Assembly (NCBI GenBank): GCA_963711505.1
Contig: CAVQEJ010000001.1
Span: forward strand, 310,001 to 374,000
Reading direction: 5' to 3'
DNA: 64,000 bases
Source: JAGWRA01 sp963711505
GTDB taxonomy: Bacteria > Acidobacteriota > Vicinamibacteria > Vicinamibacterales > CAVVIG01
In this document: piece by piece, positions 32,832-40,427 of the stretch
Numbering within the stretch: the stretch's first letter is position 1
Layout: each line of letters begins with the position of its first letter
Position numbers and translations under genes: made by a program
The notes under the pieces: model-generated
What the model saw: only the letters and a program-made list of their open reading frames with translations
Told to the model about the DNA's origin: nothing
The model's database searches: none

Positions 32832-33752
32832 GGTATTCGTAATACTCCGCGATCTGCTGCGCCACCCGGCCGATGGCGTCCTCGAGCGCCTCGTACGAGC
32901 CGGTGCCCTCGCGCTGATCGGTCAGCACGGTGAGGACGATCCGGTGGCCCGGCCGCTCCAGCACGCCGACATCGTCGGCCACGTAGGGCGGGAGCTCGCC
33001 CGTCTTGTGCGCGACGCGCCAGCTGCCGTCGAGATAGCGGGGGATGCGCGTGCGATAGACCTGGCGGCGCATGATCTGCAGCATCATCGCGGACGAGGAC
33101 TGGTCGACGAGCTGGCCGCGCTCCATCATCTCCAGCAGGCGCCCCATCTCGCGTGCCGTGGTCTGGCCGAACCGGTTGGCCGGATCGCCGTTGAACTTCA
33201 GGCGATCGGTAGCGGCCGTCAGCGCGGCGAAGTAGCCATGGACCGTCCACTGCGGCCGCGTGTGGGCTGAATCCCATCTGCTGCATCCGCCGGGCCACGA
33301 CCGCCGGGCCGCCCACCGCCCGGAACAGCACGTCGGTGGCCGTGTTGTCGGAGACGATCACCATGAGCGTCGCGAGGTCCTTGATCGTCAGCGTGTCGCC
33401 GACGTCGAGGAACTGGATGACGCCGGTGCCGCCGCACCTGATCGGCCTTCGTGACCGTGTACTTGTCGGTCAGCTTCAGCTTGCCGGCCTTGATCTGCTC
33501 GAAGACCTCGGTGAGCAGCGTGAGCTTGATCGTGCTCGCCGTCTCCATGGGCCGGTCGGCGTTGATGGCGATCTCCTCGCCGGTCTCGAGCGACTTCATG
33601 TAGATGCCCCACTGCGCACCGGTGGCGCCGATGATGCGCACGATCGACGCCTTCAGGTTGTCGAGCGGCGTGGGGGTGGCGGCCGGCCGGGCGGCCAGCG
33701 TGACGGGAACGGCCAGCAGGGCCGCGCAGGACAATCTCGTGATGGCGTTCAC
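32827..33752 (-). CDS. Secreted class A beta-lactamase-like serine hydrolase, two frameshifts
   Basis: From GTG 33752 (GGAGG six bases upstream) a signal peptide (NAITRLSCAALLAVPVTLAA) leads into a class A fold: STIK (active Ser and Lys, in METASTIKLTLL), SDN in VIVSDNTATDVLF and KTG in WRVAHKTGELPP. Insertions near 33437 and 33272 break the frame; repaired, the protein is about 307 residues. The omega-loop ExxLN, with the general base of class A enzymes, is not visible; the region reads ATDRLKFNGDPANRFGQTTA. It may therefore be a related transpeptidase or esterase rather than a true beta-lactamase. Confidence 0.8.
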
Positions 33753-33841
33753 GGAAGGCCTCCAGGTGACGGTACAACTTGTGGGCCGCCACCCGCGTGA
33801 TCGCGAGCTCGGGCGGCCCCTACGCGAGGGGATTAGAACGC

Positions 33842-33881
33842 GAGCGCCGAGCGCCTGAGCGCCCGAGCGCCGAGCGCCCGA
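33842..33881. repeat. GAGCGCC heptamer array
   Basis: GAGCGCC units repeat five times with 7- or 8-base steps. A nearby GGGCGGCCCCTACG word (33811-33824) recurs at 36591. Confidence 0.7.
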
Positions 33882-33916
33882 CCCTTCGGCGTGGCTCAGG
33901 GTCTCGAAGGGCGAGT

Positions 33917-34774
33917 CTAGATCGTCGCAGCCCCGACGCGCTCGAGAATCGCGTTGAGGGTCGCCTGGGCCCGGGTGATCGGGAGGTTGCTGACGTAGAA
34001 ATGACGGACGCCGCGCTCCATCAGCGCCTTGATCGTCCGGGCGCAGACGTCTTCGGCGGTCGCGCCCGCCTCGAACTCCCGCGTCAGCGCCTCCACCGGC
34101 ACCGGCAGGAACTGCGACAGCGTGTTCAGCGTGCGGGCGTTGGCGCTGCGGTAGAAGAAGACGCCGAACATGCCGGGAAGCGTCAGGTCGCGCCTGGCGG
34201 CCTCGTTCAGGAAGCGCTCGACCGGCTCGAGCGTGTGATGCGAGACGATCTGCGTCAGGAAGAATTCCGCCGTGAAGTCGGGTGACAGCAGGTAGTCGAC
34301 CTGCCGGGCGGCGTCGGCCGCCGGGTTCGCCCATCCGCCGAGCGCCAGCGCCGATTCGCGCGTCCGGATCGCCTGGCGCAGCTGCCAGGCGTGATCGACG
34401 CAGCGCGGCGTGCCGACGTGCCGGTCGCCGCCCAGGACGACGAGCGACGAGAAGCCGTGCTGCCGGGCGCGCTCGGCATAGTCCAGGCAGTAGTCGAGCG
34501 GGTGCTTGCACGTGAGGAACGGCACGATCCGCGCCAGCGGGGCATCGTCGCCCATATTGATCATGAGGTGCCGGAGGTTGTCCTCTTCACTGGCGCCGAC
34601 GGCGCTGTCGGTGAGGAAGACGAAGGTCTCGCGGCGCGTCAGGCTGCGGACGGCGTGATAGGTGTCGATCCAGGCGTTCATCCCCTCGGCTCGCGTCAGC
34701 TCCGCCCGCGGCGGCCGCAGTTCGGCCGCGAATACGGAGGAGCCGGACCGGAGAGCTTCGAGCAGTGTGCGCAT
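33917..34774 (-). CDS. MetF-like (methylenetetrahydrofolate reductase superfamily) protein
   Basis: The 285-residue protein opens MRTLLEALRSGSSVFAAELR, then VFLTDSAVGASEEDNLRHLM, PFLTCKHPLDYCLDYAERAR, GFSSLVVLGGDRHVG and LLSPDFTAEFFLTQIVSHHT, ending HFYVSNLPITRAQATLNAIL. The TIM-barrel pattern with the GGD loop and the AEFFLTQ strand fits the MTHFR superfamily. It lacks clear resemblance to classical MetF at the N-terminus and no met gene is nearby, so it may use another folate or C1 substrate. Start ATG 34774. Intact. Confidence 0.7.
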   Translation of the reverse strand: MRTLLEALRSGSSVFAAELRPPRAELTRAEGMNAWIDTYHAVRSLTRRETFVFLTDSAVGASEEDNLRHLMINMGDDAPLARIVPFLTCKHPLDYCLDYAERARQHGFSSLVVLGGDRHVGTPRCVDHAWQLRQAIRTRESALALGGWANPAADAARQVDYLLSPDFTAEFFLTQIVSHHTLEPVERFLNEAARRDLTLPGMFGVFFYRSANARTLNTLSQFLPVPVEALTREFEAGATAEDVCARTIKALMERGVRHFYVSNLPITRAQATLNAILERVGAATI

Positions 34775-34846
34775 GGATGATGAGACGACCCGGGCAGGCG
34801 ACGGTGCACGTGTGCACCGCAATCCCGCAAGTATACAATACGCGCC

Positions 34847-35842
34847 ATGCCTGCCTCGTACGACGACGCCCTGCGGCGCGCGTTCCGCGTGCCCGTGCTG
34901 CCCCTGGCGCGCTATCCGACGCCCGTGGAGGACCTGGCGCGCCTGCGCGCGGCGCTCGACGTGATGCCCCGGCTGCTCGTGAAGCGCGACGATGCGATTT
35001 CGTTCGCCTTCGGCGGCAACAAGGTGCGCAAGCTGGAGGTCGTCGCCGCGGACGCCTGCGCGCGCGGGGCCGACACGCTGGTGACGAGCGGCGGCCTGCA
35101 GTCGAATCACGCGCGGGCGACGGCCGCCACGGCCGCGAAGCTCGGTCTCGACTGCGTGCTCGTCCTCAACGTCCTCAACGGGGCGCCGCCGCCGGTGCCG
35201 ACCGGCAACACGCGGCTCGACGAGCTGCTCGGTGCCGAGATCCTGTTCGTCGACTCGCGCGAGGCGCGGGCGCAGGGCGTGCGCGACACGATGGAGCGGT
35301 TGAAGCGGGAAGGACGCCGGCCGTACGAGATTCCGATCGGGGCGTCGATGCCGCTCGGGGCCCTGGGGTTCGTCCGCGCGATCGGCGAGCTGCAGGATCA
35401 GATTCCGCCGCCGGACGTCATCGTGCACGCCACCTCGTCGGGCGGCACGCAGGCCGGCCTGGTCGCCGGCTGCGCGCTCTACGGCCTGCCGACGCGCGTC
35501 GTCGGCATCAGCGCCGACGAGGCCGCGCCGGCGCTCGCCGCGACCGTGCGCGAGATCGTGGCCGGCGTCGGCGAGCGGCTCGGCCTCGACGGCGCCGCGC
35601 TCGCCGCGGCGAGGCCCGTCGAGATCGACGACGGGTTCGTCGGCGACGGGTACGGCGTGCCGACCCACGAGTCGCGCGAGGCGATCGAGCTGCTGGCCCG
35701 CACGGAAGCCATCTTCCTGGACCCGACGTACACCGCCAAGGCGATGGCCGGACTGATCGAGTTCCTGCGCATCGGCCGGTTCACGGCCGATCAGACGGTG
35801 CTGTTCTGGCACACGGGCGGACAGGTGGGGTTGCTGGCGTAG
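34847..35842 (+). CDS. PLP-dependent D-cysteine desulfhydrase / ACC deaminase family enzyme
   Basis: The 331-residue fold-type II enzyme has AISFAFGGNKVRKLEVVAAD with the PLP lysine in GGNKVRKLE, SGGLQSNHARATAATAAKLG (substrate loop), ATSSGGTQAGLVAGCALYG (phosphate cup) and a closing FWHTGGQVGLLA. It matches D-cysteine desulfhydrases, L-cysteate sulfo-lyases and ACC deaminases; desulfhydrase is the most likely role. It diverges from the MetF-like gene across a 72-base spacer. Intact. Confidence 0.85.
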   Translation: MPASYDDALRRAFRVPVLPLARYPTPVEDLARLRAALDVMPRLLVKRDDAISFAFGGNKVRKLEVVAADACARGADTLVTSGGLQSNHARATAATAAKLGLDCVLVLNVLNGAPPPVPTGNTRLDELLGAEILFVDSREARAQGVRDTMERLKREGRRPYEIPIGASMPLGALGFVRAIGELQDQIPPPDVIVHATSSGGTQAGLVAGCALYGLPTRVVGISADEAAPALAATVREIVAGVGERLGLDGAALAAARPVEIDDGFVGDGYGVPTHESREAIELLARTEAIFLDPTYTAKAMAGLIEFLRIGRFTADQTVLFWHTGGQVGLLA

Positions 35843-35891
35843 ACGTCCGAGTCAGCATCGTTTGGCGCGCGCGGGGCCCCACCCCCGCACG

Positions 35892-35956
35892 GAACTGACG
35901 CCGATGCCTCGACTCGGATTTCCATGTCCTCGTCTCGGCATGGCCTCCGGCGAAGT
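35892..35956. repeat. Dispersed 65-base intergenic repeat, copy 2
   Basis: Starts GAACTGACGCCGATGCCTC; 60 of 65 positions match 18470-18534. A third, weaker relative lies near 36636-36672. Confidence 0.85.
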
Positions 35957-35985
35957 CATCCCCAGGGCGACGAGCCCGGCTCTGT

Positions 35986-36013
35986 CCCCCACTCCCTAAT
36001 CCCTCTTCCCTTT
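35986..36013. repeat. Heptanucleotide array (CCCTAAT type)
   Basis: CCCCACT CCCTAAT CCCTCTT CCCTTTT repeats with exact 7-base period, 50 bases before arsC. Confidence 0.7.
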
Positions 36014-36063
36014 TTACCCAGACGTTACATACGCCTTGGCGAATATATCGTTAGACTTCCCGC

Positions 36064-36516
36064 ATGTCTGACGAGCGCCGCCCCCTGCGGGTCCTGTTTC
36101 TCTGCACCGGGAACTCCGCGCGATCGCAGATCGCCGAAGCGCTGCTGCGGTACGAGTCGAAGGGGCGCATCGACGTGCAGAGCGCCGGCACGGAACCGAG
36201 GCCCGAGATCCATCCGATGGCCGTTGGTGCGCTCCAGCAGATGTACCACCTCGACGTCAGCGGCCAATATCCCAAGCCGGTCGGCCCGCTGGTCGGTCAG
36301 CCGTTCGACTACGTCATCACCGTCTGCGATCGCGCGGCGGAGACGTGCCCGGTCTTTCCGGGCGACCCGCAGCGCATCCACTGGGGCTTTCCCGATCCGG
36401 CGGCGGTCGAAGGCGACGAGGCCACGCAGCAGCGTGCCTTCAACCGGACGGCCTCCGAACTGCTCGCGCGCATCCGCGTCTGGCTGTCGCTGCCCGCCAT
36501 CCGCTCGAGGCTCTGA
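36064..36516 (+). CDS. arsC: Arsenate reductase / low-molecular-weight phosphatase family (ArsC)
   Basis: The 150-residue protein has the LMW-PTP P-loop LFLCTGNSARSQIAEALLR (C-x5-R), LQSAGT-like VQSAGTEPRPEIHPMAV, and the TVCDRAAETCPVFPGDPQRI segment with two redox cysteines, typical of thioredoxin-coupled ArsC. WGFPDPAAVEGDEATQQRAF follows. It would reduce arsenate to arsenite in the cytoplasm. No ars operon partner is adjacent. ATG 36064 follows an AT-rich promoter-like stretch (GAATATATCG). Intact. Confidence 0.9.
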   Translation: MSDERRPLRVLFLCTGNSARSQIAEALLRYESKGRIDVQSAGTEPRPEIHPMAVGALQQMYHLDVSGQYPKPVGPLVGQPFDYVITVCDRAAETCPVFPGDPQRIHWGFPDPAAVEGDEATQQRAFNRTASELLARIRVWLSLPAIRSRL

Positions 36517-36702
36517 CCGGACGCATCGCCGTCACGCGCGCTACGCCATCCGCAAAGCCTGAAGGGCCGCCACACGGCTGAATCACGACCTGGGCGGCCC
36601 CTACGTGAAGGGCCCCACCCCCGGCTCTCCATAGCCGCGCGTTCGCATGGCCGCAGGCGCTGAGTTCTCAACATGGCGCCAGGACTCTTGCGTCCAACTT
36701 CA

Positions 36703-36741
36703 GAGCCCCGAGCCCCGAGCCCTGAGCGCCGAGCGCCGAGT
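36703..36741. repeat. Perfect heptamer array (GAGCCCC/GAGCGCC)
   Basis: GAGCCCC GAGCCCC GAGCCCT GAGCGCC GAGCGCC GAGTC: five full units with exact 7-base period, 17 bases before the next ATG. Confidence 0.8.
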
Positions 36742-36757
36742 CAGATATAGTTTCCCC

Positions 36758-38134
36758 ATGCCGACGCTGAAGTTTCTCGGGGCGACCCGCACGGTCACCG
36801 GATCGAAATATCTGCTCGACTTCGGGACGAGCCGTTTGCTGGTCGACTGCGGGCTGTTCCAGGGCCTCAAGGAGCTCCGGCTCCGCAACTGGGCGGAGCA
36901 TCCGGTCGACGCCTCGACGATCGAGTCGGTCGTGCTGACGCACGCCCACCTCGACCACTGCGGCTACCTGCCGCGGCTGGTGGCGCAGGGCTTCCGCGGC
37001 CGCATCTTCTGCACGGCGGGAACGGCCGATCTCTGCCGCCTCGTGCTGCCCGATGCCGCCCGTATCGCGGAAGAAGACGCCCGATCGGCGAACAAGCACG
37101 GCTACAGCAAGCACCAGCCGGCGCTGCCGCTGTTCACCGAGGTCGATGCCTTCCGCGCGATTTCCCAGCTGCAGCCGGTGGGCTACCGGCGGCCGATGCC
37201 GGTCGCCGACGGCGTGCACGTGGAGTTCCTGAACGCCGGTCATCTGCTCGGCTCGTCGTTCGTCCGGATGACGCTGCCCGACGGCCGCCGGATCCTGTTC
37301 GGCGGAGACCTCGGCCGGTACGGCCGGCCCGTGCTGCCCGATCCCACGCCGGTGGCGGAGACGGACGTCCTGCTCGTCGAGTCGACCTATGGCGATCGCC
37401 TCCACGAGCCCGACGACAACGGGGCTCATCTCGCCGACATCATCAGCCGGACGGCCGGGCGCGGCGGCCGGCTCCTCATCCCGTCGTTCGCGATCGGCCG
37501 CGTCGAGGAGCTGGTCTACTGGATCAAGCGCCTGGAGGACGAGAAGCGGATTCCGGTACTCCCGGTCTACGTCGACAGCCCGATGGCGGTCGAGGCGCTG
37601 AAGTACTACTCGAATCGCGTCAACGAGCTGGATCCCGAGCTGCGTCCCGAGGGGCGGCATGTCTGCGCGTTCTGTACCACGCGCTTCCGCACGGTGCAGA
37701 CGGTGGAGGAGTCGAAGAAGCTGACCGCCCGCCGCGATCCGGCCATCGTCATCTCGTCGAGCGGCATGGCGACCGGCGGCCGCGTGCTCTACCACCTCGA
37801 GCAGACGCTGCCCGATCCCGACAACACGGTCCTGTTCGTCGGCTATCAGGCGGCCGGCACGCGCGGCCGGCGGCTGGTCAACGGCGAGCCGCAGGTGAAG
37901 ATGCACGGACGGATGATCGACGTGCGCGCCCGCATCGAACGTCTGGAATCGATGTCGGCGCACGCCGACGCCGGCGAGATCATGCGCTGGCTCGGCAACT
38001 TCACGCGCCCGCCCGCCCGCACCTTCATCGTGCACGGCGAGCCGGCGGCGCAGGACACGCTGAAGGTCGAGATCGAGAAGCGCCTCGGCTGGAACGTGCA
38101 CGTGCCCGAGTACCTCGAGCAGGTGGAGCTCTGA
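36758..38134 (+). CDS. MBL-fold beta-CASP RNA exonuclease-like protein
   Basis: The 458-residue protein carries the metallo-beta-lactamase motifs LTHAHLDHCGYLP (HxHxDH), NAGHLLGSSF and FGGDLGRYGRPVLPDP, followed by a beta-CASP domain (VESTYGDRLHEPDD, IPSFAIGRVEELVYWIKRLE, VDSPMAVEAL, SSSGMATGGRVLYHL) and a C-terminal RMMBL part (MSAHADAGEIMRWLGNF, IVHGEPAAQDTLKVEIEKRL). This is the bacterial relative of CPSF/YSH1-type RNA nucleases. Start ATG 36758 follows TATAGTTTCCCC. Intact. Confidence 0.9.
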   Translation: MPTLKFLGATRTVTGSKYLLDFGTSRLLVDCGLFQGLKELRLRNWAEHPVDASTIESVVLTHAHLDHCGYLPRLVAQGFRGRIFCTAGTADLCRLVLPDAARIAEEDARSANKHGYSKHQPALPLFTEVDAFRAISQLQPVGYRRPMPVADGVHVEFLNAGHLLGSSFVRMTLPDGRRILFGGDLGRYGRPVLPDPTPVAETDVLLVESTYGDRLHEPDDNGAHLADIISRTAGRGGRLLIPSFAIGRVEELVYWIKRLEDEKRIPVLPVYVDSPMAVEALKYYSNRVNELDPELRPEGRHVCAFCTTRFRTVQTVEESKKLTARRDPAIVISSSGMATGGRVLYHLEQTLPDPDNTVLFVGYQAAGTRGRRLVNGEPQVKMHGRMIDVRARIERLESMSAHADAGEIMRWLGNFTRPPARTFIVHGEPAAQDTLKVEIEKRLGWNVHVPEYLEQVEL

Positions 38135-38137
38135 TTT

Positions 38138-38240
38138 ACGTGGGGCTCTGCCCACACCCCGGCTCACTTCACTCGCTCGCGCAGCGGCTCGCGCCGTTCC
38201 GTCGCGGGCGCGCCGCGCGCGCCGCGCTTCGGCGGGGCTG
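38138..38240. repeat. GGGGCTCTGCCC-type intergenic repeat
   Basis: GTGGGGCTCTGCCCACACCC CGGCTCACTTCACTCGCTCGC follows the stop of the preceding gene. The same order occurs at 48672 and, inverted, at 63228-63375. Confidence 0.65.
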
Positions 38241-38317
38241 GCCGGAGCGTCGATCCGATGGTAGGCTGAGGGGGCGGCGATTGTCCGGGCCGCGCACGGG
38301 CAGAACGGATTACGCAT

Positions 38318-40342
38318 ATGGCTGCAGGGATCATGTGGGGAGGCGGGAAGATGCCGCGCGGCGGGCAGCAGCCGGCTGAGGCGTCGACGTCCGCCGATCC
38401 CGCTGCCGTGGCCGGTCCGTCGCGCAAGTACCTCCTCGAGCGGGTCGACGATGCCGCGGTCGTGCAGGTGTACGCGGACGGCTTCGCGGCGCTGCCGCTG
38501 CGGGAGAAGGTGCTGATCTGGCACCTCTACGAGGCGGTGCGGGCGGGCCGCGACATCTATTACGACCAGAAGTACGCGCACGCCCTCGAGATGCGGGACG
38601 TGCTCGAGGCGATCGTCTCGCACCCCGACGGCATCGATCCGGCGACCTTCGCGGAGATCCAGCGGTACACGAAGCTGTTCTGGATCAACAGCGGCCCCTT
38701 CAACAACCTGACGGCGCGCAAGTTCGTCCTCGCCTGCACGCCCGACGCCTTCGCGGCGGCCGCGCGGACGGCACAGGCCCACGGGGCCGTCTTCCCGCTC
38801 GACGCCGGCGAGTCGCTCGACGCGCGGCTCGCCCGGCTGCAGCCGGCGTTCTTCGACGAGGGCGTCGACACGGTGGTCACCAACAAGACGCCGGGCGAGG
38901 GGAAGGACATTCTCGGGGCGAGCGCGAACAACATGTACGCCGGCGTCACGATGGCCGACCTGGAGGGCTTCCACGAGCAGCACCCGCTGAACTCGCGGCT
39001 CGTGAAGCAGGACGGCCGGCTCGTCGAAGAGGTGTACCGCGTCGGCGGCCGCTACGGCACGCAGATCGCGCGCATCGTGCGGCACCTGCAGGCCGCCATT
39101 CCGTACGCGACCGGCACGATGGCCGACGCGCTCGGCGCCCTCATCCGCTTCTACGAGACGGGGGAGACCGCCGACCGCGAGCAGTACGACATCGCCTGGG
39201 TGCGCGACAAGGAGTCGCCGGTCGACACGATCAACGGCTTCGTCGAGGTCTACCTCGACGCGCGCGGCATCAAGGGCGCCTGGGAAGGGCTCGTCTACTA
39301 CGTGAATCGGGAGAAGACGGAGGAGATCCGGAAGCTCGCCGACGCCGCGCAGTGGTTCGAGGACCGGATGCCGTGGGACCCGCAATTCCGCAAGGAAGGC
39401 GTCCACGGCATCACGGCCAACGCCATCGACATCGTCATGGAGGCGGGCGACTCGGGGCCCGTGACGCCGATCGGCATCAACCTGCCGAACGATCAGGCGG
39501 TCCGCGAGGAGTACGGCAGCAAGTCCGTGTCGCTCTCGAACGTGATCGAGTCCTACGACCGGTCGACGCCGAAGGCCTTCCGCGAGGAGTTCTCCTGGTC
39601 GCCCGAGGAGGCGGCGCGCGCCGAGAAGTGGAGCGCCTTCGCCTCCGAGCTGACGACGAACATGCACGAGGTGATCGGCCACGGCTCGGGGAAGGTGCTG
39701 CCGCGGCTGAAGGGGAACCCGCAGGCGGCGCTGAAGGAGCAGTTCTCGGCGCTCGAGGAGTCGCGGGCCGATCTGGTGGCCCTGTACTTCCTGCCCGAGC
39801 CGAAGCTCGCCGAGCTCGGGCTCCTGCCGGCGGCCGACCAGGCGGAGATCGTGCAGGCCGAGTACGAGGGCTACGCGCGCAATGCGCTCGTGCAGCTGCG
39901 CCGGATCCGGCACGGCACGCAGATCGAGGAAGACCACATGCGCAACCGGCAGATGATCGTCCGGTGGCTCATGGCGAACACGGCGGCCATCGAGTCGCGC
40001 ACGCGCGACGGCCGCACGTACTACGTCGTCACCGACGTCGCGGCGTTCCGCGAAGGGGTCGGCCGCCTGCTGGCCGAGGTGCAGCGGATCAAGGCCGAGG
40101 GCGACTACCCGGCGGCGAAGACGCTGTTCGAGAGCTACGGCGTGCACTTCGATTCGAAGCTGCGCGACGAAGTCGTCGCGCGGGTCGAGCGGCTGGATCT
40201 GCCGTCCTATACCGGCTTCGTGATGCCGGAGCTGGCGCCGGTGTACGACGCCGACGGCCGGATCGCCGACGTCGGGATTTCGTATCCGCTGGACCTGACG
40301 GCGCAGATGCTCGCGCTGTCGGCGGCCGGCCGGCCGCGCTGA
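38318..40342 (+). CDS. M49 (dipeptidyl-peptidase III) family zinc peptidase
   Basis: The 674-residue protein has the M49 zinc motif HEVIGHGSGK (HExxGH) and the second ligand motif EESRADLVALYF, with FNNLTARKFVLACTPD, GEGKDILGASANNMY, INGFVEVYLDARGIKGAWEG and IGINLPNDQAVREEYGSKSV. These blocks match bacterial DPP III-like peptidases (some annotated as dihydrofolate-like Zn hydrolases). There is no signal peptide from ATG 38318, so it is probably cytoplasmic; a later start at 38351 is possible. It cleaves dipeptides from short peptides. Intact. Confidence 0.88.
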   Translation: MAAGIMWGGGKMPRGGQQPAEASTSADPAAVAGPSRKYLLERVDDAAVVQVYADGFAALPLREKVLIWHLYEAVRAGRDIYYDQKYAHALEMRDVLEAIVSHPDGIDPATFAEIQRYTKLFWINSGPFNNLTARKFVLACTPDAFAAAARTAQAHGAVFPLDAGESLDARLARLQPAFFDEGVDTVVTNKTPGEGKDILGASANNMYAGVTMADLEGFHEQHPLNSRLVKQDGRLVEEVYRVGGRYGTQIARIVRHLQAAIPYATGTMADALGALIRFYETGETADREQYDIAWVRDKESPVDTINGFVEVYLDARGIKGAWEGLVYYVNREKTEEIRKLADAAQWFEDRMPWDPQFRKEGVHGITANAIDIVMEAGDSGPVTPIGINLPNDQAVREEYGSKSVSLSNVIESYDRSTPKAFREEFSWSPEEAARAEKWSAFASELTTNMHEVIGHGSGKVLPRLKGNPQAALKEQFSALEESRADLVALYFLPEPKLAELGLLPAADQAEIVQAEYEGYARNALVQLRRIRHGTQIEEDHMRNRQMIVRWLMANTAAIESRTRDGRTYYVVTDVAAFREGVGRLLAEVQRIKAEGDYPAAKTLFESYGVHFDSKLRDEVVARVERLDLPSYTGFVMPELAPVYDADGRIADVGISYPLDLTAQMLALSAAGRPR

Positions 40343-40427
40343 GTCCGCTCGGCGCCACGACAGATCGATCCGCAGGTCCGCGGCACGCTGCGGGAGCCCG
40401 ACGGACCGGGGAGGCAGGTTTCGATTG

